A stretch of DNA of 64,000 nucleotides from Adiantum capillus-veneris (GCA_014529385.2 CM043945.1:140408241-140472240); one strand, 5' to 3'. Counted from the first letter of the stretch, positions 1 to 11,907 are shown. Notes: generated by a model not told the origin, from the letters alone. Made by a program: numbers and translations.

Positions 1-1646
1 ATAACAATCTGATGCATAAAATGCATGGCGAGAGCCTGAACGAGTACGACTAGACAAAGGTGCATCCAATTTACTGTCATGCAAAGTGTGCACCAGCCAT
101 TTTGGCATACCTCTAGCCTGCTCATTTTCAACCCTTTCCTCATCAAGTACATCATGTACATCTGCATCAGTTATAGGCTGATCTAAAACATTTTCAGAAA
201 CCCCCATAGGCTGTACATTTGTCTCATTGGAACTTACATTCGTATTTCCACCACTGAAAAGAGGCAACAAAGTGTCATAAATGTCCTGTGAGCTTACATT
301 ACTGTCTCTAGTACATGACAGCAAGGGCTGAACAGAATCTTCCACAAACTCTACATCCCGAGAAACCAGAATATGTTTTGTTTGCGGATGATACAACCTG
401 TAACCTTTGCATTCAGCACAATAACCAACAAAATTACATTTGACAGCCTTATCATCCAATTTTCTGCGCTGCACTTGTGGCACCAAAGCATATGCCAAAC
501 AGCCAAAAACACGCATGTGCTCAATAGAAGGCTTTCTATCATGCCATGCTTCATATGGAGTAATAGACTGCAAAGCTTTTGTAGGACACCTGTTAAGTAC
601 ATAAGTGGCACACATGATGGCCTCAAGCCAAAAAGAATGCGGCAAAGCTTGACTTTTGACCATACATCGTGCCATTTCTGTCAGTGACCTGTTTTTCCTC
701 TCAGCAACACCATTTTGCTGAGGTGTATAAGGCACTGTACATTGGTGTTTTATCCCACGACTAGCCAGAAATGCATTAAATTCATGAGACATATACTCCC
801 CCCCTTGATCGGAACGGAGGGTGCCCATAGTACATTTTGAGACATTTTCAGCAACAACTAGAAATTGTTTGAAGCACATAAAAACTTCGGACTTCGCTTT
901 AAGCGAAAATACCCATGCATGCCTAGAGTAATCATCAATGAAAGTCATGAAGTACAGGTAATTTCCCAAGGACTGAGTTTGCATGGGCCCACAAACATCA
1001 CTATGCACAAGCTGCAACCTGCATGTGGCGTGAATTGAACCATCCTTTGGAAATTTAGAATGCTGCATCTTACCCAAAATACAGCCTTCACAAACATGTT
1101 TGACAGGTGCTTCAAGAGGCGGCAAAGAAGCAACCATGTCAGATTTCTGCAAACGCAGCAAACTGGCAAAATTCAGATGACCAAAACGTGCATGCCAAAG
1201 TTTTGCATCTGAAATAGCCCTTGAATCTGCAACAGCATTTGCAAAACTTTGTCCACACTTGTCATACAAAGTGAGCTTATATAGCCCACGACACAAAAGG
1301 CCAGATGCAACAATTTCATCACCAAAACTGAGATCATGAACTGTACATCTGTCATCCACAAATTTGACTACAAGTCCAAGTCTAGCAAGTGCGGATACAG
1401 ACAAGAGATTCTTCTTGATCCCAGGTACATAAAGTGCATCAACAAGTGTGAAAGAACTGCCATTAGCAGCAGTAAGCACAATCTTTCCAACTCCCTGAAC
1501 TGGATAAGAGGCATCGTTGGCACAAGTGAATGAATTCCATGAGGGACAGACTCGAGAGATGTAAACAATTCACGATGTGAGGTAATGTGCTTTGTAGCAC
1601 CACAGTCAAAATACCACACATGTGAATCTGCAGCAATGACAAGCAT
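1..1646 (-). pseudogene. copia pol of element A: protease and integrase (partial)
   Basis: Minus-strand continuation of gag. The protease motif near 1600-1625 reads WYFDCGATKH, where the family has D-S-G-A, so the residue after the catalytic Asp is changed to Cys. A second one-base deletion near 1537, judged against copy C, shifts into a frame that I checked codon by codon and found free of stops from 1536 to the window edge. That frame holds the GAG-pre-integrase zinc finger (LWHARFGHL, HVCEGCILGK), the DDE core (VHSDVCGP, RSDQGGEY, QNGVAERKNR) and the region after it (EHMRVFGCLAYALVPQ). Integrase would insert cDNA into the host chromosome. Reverse transcriptase lies beyond the edge. Confidence 0.9.
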
Positions 1647-2714
1647 GCATCATGGATAGAAGGATTGTAAGTGCACTCTGCGCTAAAAGCCCATTCTGCA
1701 TCAACATCAGCATCACAGTCTCCTTTCACAGAAGACTCAACAATGGCTGCATTTGTAGTGAAACCAGCATTTGCAGTGGAACCACCCTCTTTCTTCTTAG
1801 CCTCTTTGGCCTTCAACTTAGGACACGACTTGATCAAGTGATCATTAGCTTTACAATAATGGCAACACATCTTCTTTTTGCCCTTATCACCAGAATTTCC
1901 AGACAAATTGCTGCCAACAGAAGCATTAGGAACAGAATTTTTGCCACTCGTAGCAGAACCATAAGAAGTGGCTGCATTACTGTTACCACCCTTTCTTTGA
2001 GAAGCAATAAAAGCCTGTTCAACTACACGCTGTCTAGTCCTATTTTTTCTAGAAAGTGACTCTTGCAAGAGCAATGTGCATAATGCATCAAACTTGACAA
2101 CTTCAAGATTTCCTTGGGTCATCAGTCTCCAAGTACTAGCAAAAGTCTGGTAGGAATCTGGTAAGGCATCAAGAACAGTCTGCACAAGGGAACTGTCTGA
2201 AATGACTTCTCCTACAAAAATAAGTTGCTCATTGATATCCTTGACACTAGCAAGGAAAGTGTCCATATCATCTTCCTCATGCATAATCTTCGACTCCAGC
2301 TCTTTACGCAGCAAAGCAATTTTAGCCTCATTGTGACTTGCATAAAGACCAGCCAAAATATCCCAAGCCTGTTTTGCAGATTTTGATGAACGGATGTGAG
2401 GAACAATGGTGCGCTTCACAGACAACACAATCAATGCATGAGCCTGTGCATCCTTAACATCCCAACGAGCTTGTTCTGCCGTAGGCAAAACAACTCTAAC
2501 AGCAGCAATCCTTGCAGCAAGACCTGCAACATCCTCAACATCGCCTACATCCTCAGAACCAGGACGTACATCAATGCCTTGCACAATGTTCCAGATGCCC
2601 TTTGACACAAGAACATGTTGCATCTTATAAGCCCACATAGGGTAGTTGTCCCCATCCAACCTGTCCTCAGCAGCAAACATCTTGAACACATCTGTGTTGT
2701 TGTTGTCAGCCATG
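1638..2714 (-). pseudogene. copia gag of element A
   Basis: Capsid/nucleocapsid protein of the retrotransposon particle. I place the start at the ATG at 2714 (MADNNNTDVFKMF), because the same start context is seen in copies C and D; the frame is open further upstream into the leader. Residues about 15-220 form a UBN2-type gag domain (GDNYPMWAYKMQ, AKQAWDILAGLY, LPDSYQTFASTW). A lysine-rich tract precedes one zinc knuckle, CHYCKANDHLIKSC, with intact C-X2-C-X4-H-X4-C spacing. In an intact element it would run on in one frame into protease. Here a one-base deletion near 1637, judged against copy D, shifts the frame just before the protease motif. Confidence 0.9.
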
Positions 2715-3061
2715 GTAAATGCTACACCTGATGTGAAAACTGCCCAAAAATAGGAGAAACGGAGCGGGAACAACACGTGCTATATAGCACAAACCGTAGA
2801 AGACAAAAGGCACCTGTTATGCAGAAAACAGCACTGACAAAAATTCTGCACAAAATGACAAAATAGCCTGTGTAGTACTGCCTGTAGTGGAAACGGAGGC
2901 CGAAATGAGCCCAAATCGAAAATCTGAGCAGACCAAGCTCTACGAGGTCTCCCGAAGTATTTGTCCACCTGTAAACGCTCGCCAAACCTCACTGTAATTG
3001 GAGAAAGTGAGCAGGCGTGTGCTGGATCAGCTAGCGACTAAGCCCGGGAGGACAAAAACCT

Positions 3062-3073
3062 GCTCTGATACCA
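3062..3073 (-). other. primer binding site of element A
   Basis: TGGTATCAGAGC on the minus strand, two bases after the LTR end. It is complementary to the 3' end of initiator-Met tRNA, the usual primer of plant copia elements. Confidence 0.9.
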
Positions 3074-3075
3074 AT

Positions 3076-3302
3076 TGTTGGAATTAGGGTTGCAGAGAAA
3101 CACACACAGCTTGGAGAAGACGAAGGAAGCTCAAGGCACACAATAGAGAGTGTATAACTTAGTGTGCAATGGAAAGATAGATAGCCCTAGAGTGATGGGC
3201 GTATATACAATGCTCGGGGGAAAAAACCTCCTAAAGAGGGAAAAAATGCCCCGGCGGTCCTAGTGTGTTCACACACATCACTACCACATGTATATGGTAA
3301 CA
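3076..3302 (-). repeat. 5' LTR of element A (227 bp)
   Basis: Begins TGTTACCATATACATGTGG and ends CCTAATTCCAACA on the minus strand, with TG...CA termini. It aligns end to end with the LTRs of C and D. A TATA-like stretch (TTGTATATACGCC) lies in its first half and is kept in all copies. Its target duplication cannot be checked because the other LTR is outside the window. Confidence 0.93.
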
Positions 3303-3712
3303 TTGCCAATCTGAACACGCTTGGCGTGTTCTTGCCATTCTTAGCAATCTGCGTTCGGCACAATCTTCCACCATTGCACCAGAGGTAACCTCTCTATGCT
3401 CTAACCTGGTTGACCAACATTATGTAAAGGGTTTTAAGAAGTATCATACCAAGAGTTCTTTTAGTCTCTATGTCATTTTTCAAGAAAGGCTATCTTGTGC
3501 ACAAGGAATGTGAGTTGGTTTTTGGATAACTATCTCATTTCTAAGATTCCAATTTTGCCTTCTTAATGAGAACCTCTTTCTCATTTACTAGATCTACCCT
3601 TAATTTCTTGATTGAATACTAACTTAACTTTAGATTCTTTAAATAATTTTGGAAAAGAAAATCATGTATACCATTATAATATATAAGTAACTCAAAGTTT
3701 TACATTGTTGAT
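3303..3712. other. non-coding DNA between gag of B and element A
   Basis: About 400 bp, AT-rich towards 3600-3700, with no protease or reverse transcriptase motif in any frame I read. It may be the 3' internal part of B or its target DNA. The A insertion boundary is exactly at 3302/3303. Confidence 0.4.
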
Positions 3713-4651
3713 TTATAGTGGTTTACAAAGCTCTAGGATTGCTAACTGTGGCCAAGCGAGTGGCTCTTTTATCTTCCTCATTCATAAGGTTGGTTCTCCC
3801 ATGATTGCATAAGATCTGGCTCCTCTTGCTCTTCCTCTACCTCGTCCTTCATTTCTACCTCCTTTTAGATTATCTTCTTGATTTTGAGGAATGGCTCTAG
3901 CAATAGTTTGAGGGTTTTGCTCTTTTGGATAGTTATTTATATAGTGCCCCATTTGATTGCATCCATCATAGCACCTAATGTTTGGGAAGGTCTGCTCCAA
4001 GTCACTGCTGTAGCTACTCCACGTTGTTGATATCCTTGGTTGAAAGTTCCCTGGGCTCTTCCCCTAAAGTTATTAATCCATTATAGTTCTTTGTAGAGTT
4101 GGTTCCTTCGGCTGCAAGAGGCTTAGCCCTGAGAAGGGCATCCTGTATTGATGTAGGCCTCATGGCTTCGAGACGTGTACTCAAGGTTTGTTGAGGCCTT
4201 GACAAAAACTAGCAATTTGTTTCTCCATGGTCATCTGAGGAGCATAGCGTCGTAAAGACACAAACTTGGTGTAGTACTCCTCTAATGAAAGTCCTAGCTG
4301 GCATAGACCAAAGAATTCATTCATCTTGATAGCCTGATGTGTAGGAGGGAGATAGCGTTCTTTGATTGCTTGCTTCATTTTCTCCCAAGACGGACTACTC
4401 GTGGGATTATCTCTGCAGTGTTGCTTCCACCAAAGTTTGGCATCTCCACTGAGACGGAACATACCCAACATTGTTTGCTTTTCCTGAGCAGTTACTACAG
4501 TTTTAAAATAGTCGTCCATAGCATCTAACCATGCTTCGGCATCTCGCTGTAAATTGGGTCCCTCTCCCTTGAAAGTAGGGAGTTGAACTTGCTTTAGTAG
4601 TAATTTTTTCTTTTGAGAAACAGTGTAAAGGCTATTTACACGAGTATTTCC
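3713..4651 (-). pseudogene. gypsy gag of element B (proposed second exon)
   Basis: Gag capsid domain: QLPTFKGEG, AEAWLDAMDDYFKT, LSGDAKLWWKQH, SWEKMKQAIKERYLP, LSLEEYYTKFVSLRRYAP, followed by a basic RGRGRARG tail. The zinc knuckle near 3930 reads CYDGCNQMGHYINNY, with one extra residue between the first two cysteines and Tyr in place of the last Cys. The frame is open upstream of the first ATG (4519) to 4651, where a CAG acceptor-like site occurs. A frameshift near 4190-4205 separates the capsid from the next segment, and further shifts or stops follow near 4005 and 3782. Protein made from it today would be truncated. Confidence 0.8.
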
Positions 4652-5422
4652 CTGAGATTGAATAAGTGGAATTTAGTACCAAATTAAATCTTTCTTACTT
4701 ATGCTTTTAACTTATCTCATACTCAAAAAATTTTCACACTAGATGAAGACAATTGCCAAACCATAAACAAAATTGCTTATAGCATACCCATGAGAACCAT
4801 AGTATGTACAAGAGTTAATATAGTCCACGAAGGTCCTACTATGTACTTTGGGTGGATCAGATATAGGATCAAAATATACAACATCTTTTGGTCCACTAAA
4901 ACTAGGACCTACACCTATGGGTCTAATTCTACCTGGGTAGATTACTTTAGACACCTGATCAAACACCCACTGATTTTGTGATACTTGGACATCATCTATT
5001 ACAAGGGTTTCATCCCAATGAAAAAGTATACTTCAATCACTTGAAGATCTTCAGCCCATTTGAGTCTCTTCATATATAGTTCTAAACCTTCTAACTCTCC
5101 CGCATCAATGAAGAAAATTCCACCAGATCCTAACCATCTGATCCTCCAAGTGAAAGGAGAAAATCTCTTATCTAGCCATTTCATCACGCTTTTACGCATT
5201 GAATAGTGTCGGGATAGGCAAGCCCTCATAAATCTAATGTTGAAATCCATGGATTTGCGATAGGCCTGATCAAAATCTTCCTACAAAGATGGGGATAATT
5301 CTCTCTCTTCCTTTCTCTCCCTCTTTTCAATTAAATACCTTTTTAATTGAATTTGTCAAAGATCACTTATCTCAATCAACACCTTAAAATTTTTTCCTGG
5401 GTCCAATACTTTAATTACAAAC
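4652..5422 (-). other. leader of element B (proposed intron)
   Basis: Region between the primer site and the gag coding block. Two minus-strand frames of 75-83 codons (5250-4999 and 4966-4739) are open but match no family I recognise and are separated by stops. I treat them as chance frames or a lost upstream ORF. Confidence 0.4.
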
Positions 5423-5434
5423 ACTCTGATACCA
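5423..5434 (-). other. primer binding site of element B
   Basis: TGGTATCAGAGT on the minus strand, two bases beyond the LTR end (CTCACA). It matches the initiator-Met primer site except at its last base. Its position proves that 5437-9305 is a 5' LTR rather than an unrelated repeat. Confidence 0.85.
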
Positions 5435-6571
5435 CTTGTGAGATCCCCAACCCGCCTATACCAAGATCGGGATGGGATCCTTGACAGGTCTCTAGGCCTA
5501 TTGAGAGTCAGAGTCTCTAAACAAGAAAAATCCAAGGAATAGACCTTTACCATTGATAATGGCTTGGGTCTATAGCCCTAGAAGAAGACCTAGTCCTTTC
5601 TTGCAGCGAAAACGGGACAACCTACTAAAATCCAAAACTATTTCGGCCCTATAACTTCAACAAGTTGAGCTAATGTATCCTCAACCAACGCTTCCTCCCC
5701 CTAACATATGTGAGGGCATTGCCGCTGGTGGATTCCTCTTCCAAGTGAAGAAATTTTCTAAATGTTTTTAGTGCGCGGGGATGGATAGTTACCTGACTAA
5801 TCAGGTCCACCCGTCCATGATTGACAACCTTAGTCAATCCCCACTTACCACCCCACACTCACACATGATTCTTTTGTTACTATCACATTGTTTTAACACT
5901 TAAAATAATGGTTTCTTTGAACTTTCTGTCACAGTAATTCCTTCAATCAAGTATTAAAGACAGTATTGAAAAGCATTCTTTTAGCAAACAGACATCTTTA
6001 AACTTAAGACATGGTACTGGTGATCAAAACATTGTCCATAATAACCATGACCAGTACTCTTCTTATCCCAAGACCACCTAAGGGTGAAAAATGACACCCG
6101 TTCCTTGTTCACAATTCAGGTGGATAAACCCCCACCCAAGGTTTGGGGTGCCCATACACCAAACCAGTTGCCCATACAACCGGGCAGCTCCCCTAAGGTT
6201 AAAAAAGGTATCCTAACTTATGTAGAAACATCAAGACATGACACAGAATAGAAACTCATCGTTCATGGGAGTGACCAACTTATCCGTGGCTGGAAAGCCA
6301 TCATTATTCATCAAAATATACCAAGGAGTCGGAGGTGTCTTGAGACAAGCTGTGTTAAGGATGATCAATCATATCTTTCCTAATTCAATCCAGTCTTAGC
6401 CCAAACAATTATTTCCTAATTACAAACAATGCACGTTGGTTTCTTGGAAGTTACCTTCCGTTTTCGGCCAATTTTTCTTTTTCTGATTCTTATTCACTCC
6501 TTACGTATGCAATGTTAAATTATAAAAGAACTTAAATTATTTAAAGACTAAATTGAATAATGGAAATACAC

Positions 6572-6733
6572 TTGGGACTGATCGTCCATCTGCTGCTCCG
6601 CCGGCGCCTGAAGACTCTCCTCCGTAGGCCTACTACTAGGCCCAGTTTCGTTGTCGTGTAACGCTCTAGTTCGTTTTGGAGCTACGTCCTCATCATCAGA
6701 TGTAGGATTTTCTCGGGTCCTTTTGGGTGCCAT
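6572..6733 (-). CDS. short conserved reading frame in B LTR (proposed first gag exon)
   Basis: Starts at the ATG at 6733 (MAPKRTRENP), and 54 codons bring it to a GT donor-like site (CAA|GTGTAT) at 6572/6571; unspliced it reads on for seven more codons to a stop. The product is basic at the N-terminus (APKRTR twice) and acidic/Gln-rich towards the end (PAEQQMDDQSQ). The homologous frame in the solo LTR at 21646-21807 is co-linear over 53 residues with no indel; by eye 35 of 53 are identical and several changes are D/E, V/I or R/K, although the DNA around has many indels. The phase matches gag exon 2 at 4651. A separate small regulatory peptide is the alternative. Confidence 0.5.
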
Positions 6734-7169
6734 AACTTCTTATCTTTATAAAAAAGGACGTCTAATCATTAGGTAACTTATTCAAAAGCTAGACTTAACC
6801 TTTTTATTCAAACGTAACCCATCCAAGGTTAAATTTGTAGTCTTGATTGGTAAATTCTTGACCTAGTAATTTCTTATTTGCCTAACTTCTTTCCAAGGCT
6901 TCCCTAAGGGTTTTCTAAGCTCTCCTAATTTTCTATATCTTTTTTCTAATTTTTTCATCGAATTTTAAGCTTGGAATCTACCTATTTTGAGGTTAATATT
7001 TATTCTATTTATTTTATCTTAAAGATTTCATTTACTCAACTTTATATCAAAGGTTTATACTTACTATAATTTTTCTAAAGTCTTTTGATCGCAAAGTCTA
7101 TTTATTTTAATTAATCTTTTACTAAAAATAGGACTTTTGGTCAATTATAAGTTCCTAAACTCACTAATT

Positions 7170-8600
7170 AACTATGATATAATTATCACAAGTAGATAAA
7201 GATATTTGTAACGTATGGTAATTATCTTTTAATTTTCCAACTTAATTATCTAATTTCCATCTTTAATTCTTAGCTAAAATTGGTATAATTTGACTTAGAT
7301 AAATATCTATACTAATTGTTTAACCTTGAGATAATTATGCTAGTCTTTGTATCATGTGATCTAGCTCTCATAAATAGCATGTAATCATATAGCATGATTT
7401 ACTAAATTTTCCCTTTAATTTTTAACTGGAATAGTATAATTTGACTTAGATAAATATCTATACTAAGTTTCTAACCTTGACATAATTATCATGCCTTTTT
7501 TATGATATAGCTCTAACAAATAGCATGTAATCATCTAGCATGATTTACTAATTTTTCCCTTTAAATTTTCCTCTAACAAAAGTGTTTTTTTGACAATGAT
7601 AATTAGCTAAACAAATTTTTTGTGTCTAAGCTAATTATTACAGCTTCCACAACCTCCTCATGATGTATTCTAACTTTGAAAATTATCTTCAAGCTATCTA
7701 ATCTAATTTTCTAAAATTTCCCTTTAATTTACCTTCAAAAACAAGATTTTTTGACTAAGCTATACCAATTTTTTGTGACGAAGCTAATTATCATAGCGTG
7801 CTAATATGTATTCTAACTCTAAAAATTATCCCAAAGCTATGTAATTTAATTTACTAATTTCTCCCTTTAATTTAACTTCAAAACCAGGGTTTTTTAACTA
7901 AGATAATTAGCTAAATTAACTTTCTGTGGCTAAACTAATTAGCACGGCTTTCTAATGATGTATTCTAACTCTGAAAATTATCTCAAAGCTATCTAATCTA
8001 ATTTACTAATTTTTCCCTTTAATTTATCTTCAAAAATAAGATTTTTTTGACTAAGATAATTAGCTAAATTAATTTACTAAGCTAATTATCACGGCTTGTT
8101 AACATGTAAATTAGCTCTAATAAATAGTACATGATTAGTTAACATGATTTTTTAATTTCCCCCTTTAATTTATGGTTAAAAATAGTTAATTTTAGCTTAA
8201 TTAAATACTTAAATTAAATATTTATTAATGAGTAATTTACCCCTTATTTCTATCAGTATTTTTGAACTAAGATAATCAACTTAAGAATTTTTGAGCTGAT
8301 TAAATAGATTTCCCATCAGTTTTTGATTAAAAACAGCTAAGTTCTACCTAATTAATTACCAGAACTAATCAAAAAATTAAGAGATAATTTTTAAAGCATC
8401 TTTACACTCTAATACAGCTTTGATAATTATCTTATACTAATCTAAGTTTAATTAATATAATTACCATCAATTTATGACTAAAAAGATTAATTTCAATCTT
8501 AATATGGCTTAATAATTAATTATATTAATATCCCTAATCTTAATCTACGTAATCAGTAGAGTATTAAGAATTAAGAGAGTAACTTAGAGTGTAAATAAGT
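7170..8600. repeat. degenerate ~150-bp tandem array in LTR of B
   Basis: The block CCCTTTAATTT recurs at 7411, 7557, 7720, 7863, 8015 and 8161 (spacing 143-163 bp), with weaker copies at 7257, 8311 and 8461. Each unit also contains an AATTAGCTAA / AATTATCACGGC segment. The array is AT-rich and non-coding. A related array with 151-152 bp spacing lies in the solo LTR at 20050-21110. Confidence 0.8.
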
Positions 8601-8792
8601 TTAATCTTCTTAATTAATTAGATTAATTAAGGAAATATAGGTAAATTAGCATAATTTTGCTAATTAGAAAGGGATTAAGCTAATTACCATGGAATAATCA
8701 ACTAGAGTTTTTGCTCTCTAGTGATTTTTGAGTAGAGTTCTCTCTAGGTAAGAGAGATATGGCTAAGACTTTGAGTCTCCCTTTTTTTTGAA

Positions 8793-8815
8793 GGGGGGGG
8801 GGGGGGGGGGGGGGG
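8793..8815. repeat. poly-G run (23 bp)
   Basis: Uninterrupted G run after a T-run inside the LTR of B. The corresponding part of the solo LTR copy does not show it. Its exact length may be unreliable in any assembly. Confidence 0.9.
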
Positions 8816-9305
8816 AGGGACTTTTTATAGGTTTTTAGGGCTCCTGGACTGATTCTGGTAAATTCTTGCACCTCAAGCTAGCTCCCAGCTTCCCCATAGC
8901 ACCACCTGCTACTAAATGTAGCTTGGACCGGTTCATCACTGTCCCACACACTCCCCCAAATACACAAATCGATTTTCTAATGATTAATTTTGGAAATATC
9001 TGCAATTATCTGTAAATATCTAGGAACTTTAGGATAAAAATCTTTTGTAGTAATGATTATTAAAACCTTACAATTTTATTTAATTAACTTAATCAACAGT
9101 GTAAACTTCCAGGGGCCATAGCTATGCCAGTTTTTATCGGAATTCAGTTCTGAAAATTTCTAGCTTGGGGGTTTACTGTGCTTAAGATTCCAAAAATACC
9201 ATTTTTTATTGCTCTTGAGATAGTGTTTTTACCTGATTGCATGATCAAAGCTTTCTCTTAAAGCTTGTGTTCATTCCCGACAGCTAGAAAGGTGGAGACC
9301 TTACA

Positions 9306-11320
9306 GTTGAGAGCCTACACCAACACTCTTGGCTATGGAATGTAAATCCAACCAAGAGCCATGCTTCAATGCTTAAACTTGCCATCTTCTCCATCTTCAT
9401 TACTATGCTATTATGTATGCTAAGTAAGAAGAGTGATGATAAGTGAGGAACTATTTATTTCTCCTATGAATGTTTCTACTTCCTCTTCCCTGTTCTCATT
9501 CCCCGCTAGCTCTCTCCACATGTGAATGTGTTTGAGGCCTTGGGACTGAGGACGGGGATGGTTAATGCTTTTTACAAAGTCTATGCTATGCTCGTGATGC
9601 ATGAAGCTTTCCATCTTCATTGTATCACCTAGGTCACAAGGAACACAAAGATTGTATTGTACCAAGTCTCTCTTAATGGGAGAATCTATAATACAAAAAC
9701 CTATAGGAGGGGGGACCGGCTCCACATAAATCTGGTCCACAACTGTTGTCAAGTTCTCTAAACTCTCTCTCTTGCAAAAGTATTGTTCATGCCAAGTTAA
9801 TTAAGTACTATGGTTATGTTGCTACAGCTAATTAAGTTCACCTTCTATGTTCTCAAAGTAGTCTCACAAAAAAGCTCACTCTAATTCTCCTAATTTCGCT
9901 ATCCTCAAAGTTCATAGGCCATTTCCATCACACAACTCATCATAAATCCCTATATCAATGAAGAGCTCTCCACTCAAAGAGACATGCACACCCTCATCCA
10001 AGAGGTAATCCACATTGCTCTTGGGAGATTATAGCCATCGTAGATTTTTGTACTTATGAGGGGCAACGTTAATGACATACCACCATCTTGGCTCCAATGT
10101 CTTGGAATAGACCCAAAAAGTAAACATCAATTCTCGAGATTACTTGTGGTCAAATTATGAGATTATTTGTACTCCATGAATGTACAATTTGTAGAGCCAC
10201 AATAAATTACCATTGTTTGCAAAAAAACCAACCTTCAAGGTATTTTCATTGAGCTAAAATTGTGAAATCCAATCTAGATTATGAGATTTCCTAAAAAAGA
10301 ACCATAAAATTTAAAAGTATCAATGCAACAATAGAAAATCATTCAATGTTTTTTTAAAAATAGTACTCTCTCTCCGATAGAAAGAGTTAGTTTATAATTA
10401 ACTCACAAAATATACAAATACTCCATGCACATGATGCTCCATGTAGGCCATATCCAAAAAGAATTACAAGTGCTCATTCATACTATCATAGACTCACTAA
10501 ACACAAATCGTCCAAAAGACTTGACGAGAACAAAGGAGGCCAACCCTGACCATAGACTGACTCAAACCATGTGGAATTACAAAACATACCGCTCATAATG
10601 TTGTAAAGGTGGGGTCCTTTGTCCCTATCACCAATAGAGGATACCCAGGGTGCCACTACCACACGTGCCCACATGCCCCAAGAAAATCAATGTCTGCTAT
10701 TGAACAAAATTAGTGAGACAACTTTCCAAAAAGTTATGATGAAATCTAGCCGCACAGTCAGCCTTCACAAAACCCTAGATTTTATAGAAAACAAGTAGAC
10801 ATTGAGTAAACAATCAACTTAATTACACAATACAATCAACTTAATCAATAACACCTTCAAACCAAACTTAATACTGATTGTCTCCTCATTACCCTCTCAT
10901 CGTCAACTTGCAAAAAAGAAAACAATGAATCAACACTTTCATTCCATTGAAAACAAATAGTTGCAATAAGATCATATTTGCTGAAATATAGTGAATCAGC
11001 TGCAAGAGGACTCCATCTCATCATGGGATAGCTCATCATAGATCCCTATATCAACGAAGAGCTCTCCAATCAAAGAGACATCCACACCCTCATCCAAGAG
11101 GTCATCCACATTGCTTTCATTTGTAGTTGCACTCTCAATTGTATTTATGGCATTGCTCACGAATCTTCCTCCCTCATTCCTCATGCATCTTCCTCAATAG
11201 CTATGTTTTTCTTTCGCACCATCATCGGAAGATTGTAGCCATTGTAGATTTGTGCACTTCAGAGGGCAACCTTAATGACATACCACCATCTTGGCTCCAA
11301 TGTCTTGGAATAGAAAATAC
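9306..11320. other. unassigned DNA with half of an old duplication
   Basis: No recognisable gene. A minus-strand frame of 110 codons (9752-9420) and two of about 60 (11184-10857) show no known domain. The segment 9930-10180 is duplicated at about 11025-11315 and continues beyond element C at 16017-16110; the second copy carries about 120 bp more near 11120-11225. The shared block includes the phrases AAGAGCTCTCCA, CACACCCTCATCCAAGAGG and CCACCATCTTGGCTCCAATG. Confidence 0.55.
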
Positions 11321-11547
11321 TGTTACCATATACATGTGGTAGTGATGTGTGTGAACACACTAGGACCGTCGGGGCATTTTTTCCCTCTTTAGGAGGTTTT
11401 TCCCCTTGTGCATTGTATATACGCCCATCACTCTAGGGCTATCTATCTTTCCATTGCACACTAAGTAATATACTCTCAGTTGTGTGCCGTGAGCTTCCTT
11501 CGTCTTCTCCAAGCTGTGTGTGTTTTCTTGCAACCCTAATTCCAACA
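11321..11547 (+). repeat. 5' LTR of element C (227 bp)
   Basis: TGTTACCATATACATG to TTCCAACA. Same length as the LTR of A. It contains the TATA-like TTGTATATACGCC in its first half. It is preceded by the target duplication AATAC. Confidence 0.95.
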
Positions 11548-11549
11548 AT

Positions 11550-11561
11550 TAGTATCGGAGC
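11550..11561 (+). other. decayed primer binding site of element C
   Basis: TAGTATCGGAGC, differing at two positions from the TGGTATCAGAGC of element A, two bases after the LTR. The changes are both G/A transitions. Confidence 0.8.
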
Positions 11562-11907
11562 AGGTTGCGTCCTCCCGGGCTTAGTCGCCAGCTCCAGCAC
11601 ATGCCTGCTCGCTTTCTCCAATTTCAGTGAGCTTTGGTGAGAGTTCGCAGGTCGACCAAAATTTCGGGCCAGCTTGTAGAGATTAGTCTTCTCAGATTTC
11701 TGATTCGGGCTCATTTCGGCCTCCGTTTCCACTATAGGCAGGTCTGCACAAGCAATTTTGTCATTTAGTGCAAAATTTCTGTTAGTGCCGTTTTCTGCAT
11801 AATAGGTCCCATATAGTCTACTGCGGGTTGGGCTATATAGCACGTACTGGTCTCACCCAGTTTCTCTTCATTTTGGGCAGTTTTAGCATCAAGTGCAAGC
11901 ATTTTCC

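Larger units (their letters stand above)
1..3302 (-). mobile_element. Ty1/copia element A, 5' part (runs off left edge)
   Basis: On the minus strand the order is 5' LTR, Met-type primer site, leader, gag with zinc knuckle, protease, integrase and the start of the linker before reverse transcriptase. Reverse transcriptase, RNase H and the 3' LTR lie outside the window. The same family occurs twice more here as C and D, with LTRs of 220-228 bp beginning TGTTACC or TGTTGCC and ending in AACA. Gag, protease, integrase order is the copia order. This is the least damaged of the three copies in the part visible: two single-base deletions near 1637 and 1537, but an integrase frame with no stop for over 1.5 kb. 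Confidence 0.95.
3303..9305 (-). mobile_element. Ty3/gypsy-type element B with 3.9-kb LTR (partial)
   Basis: Minus-strand order: long LTR (9305 down to 5437), primer site, leader, gag ending near 3713, then non-coding DNA up to the LTR of A. No protease, reverse transcriptase, RNase H or integrase is visible in 3303-3712. Either A inserted into B and the rest lies to the left, or B is a gag-only element. The LTR is the same family as the solo LTR at 19395-22925. The gag type (PTFKGEG, AEAWLDAMDDYF, single CCHC knuckle) supports gypsy rather than copia. Confidence 0.85.
5437..9305 (-). repeat. 5' LTR of element B (3869 bp)
   Basis: Minus-strand termini TGTAAGGTCTCC and GGGGATCTCACA. It aligns in patches with the solo LTR at 19395-22925 in opposite orientation, including the last 500 bp, the TAAACCC/ATTTTTGGAATCTTAAG block near the start, a conserved short reading frame, and a tandem array of about 150-bp units. 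The central part is very AT-rich. A 23-G run sits at 8793-8815. Long LTRs with internal tandem arrays are known in some plant gypsy groups; I cannot name the lineage. Confidence 0.88.

Noticed and set aside
4739-5250. Two minus-strand frames of 75-83 codons before gag of B
   Set aside because: No recognisable domain, separated by stops, and located in the proposed intron. I left them as leader DNA.
9420-9752. 110-codon minus-strand frame beside the LTR of B
   Set aside because: No motif, no second copy, AT-rich surroundings; cannot be told from chance.
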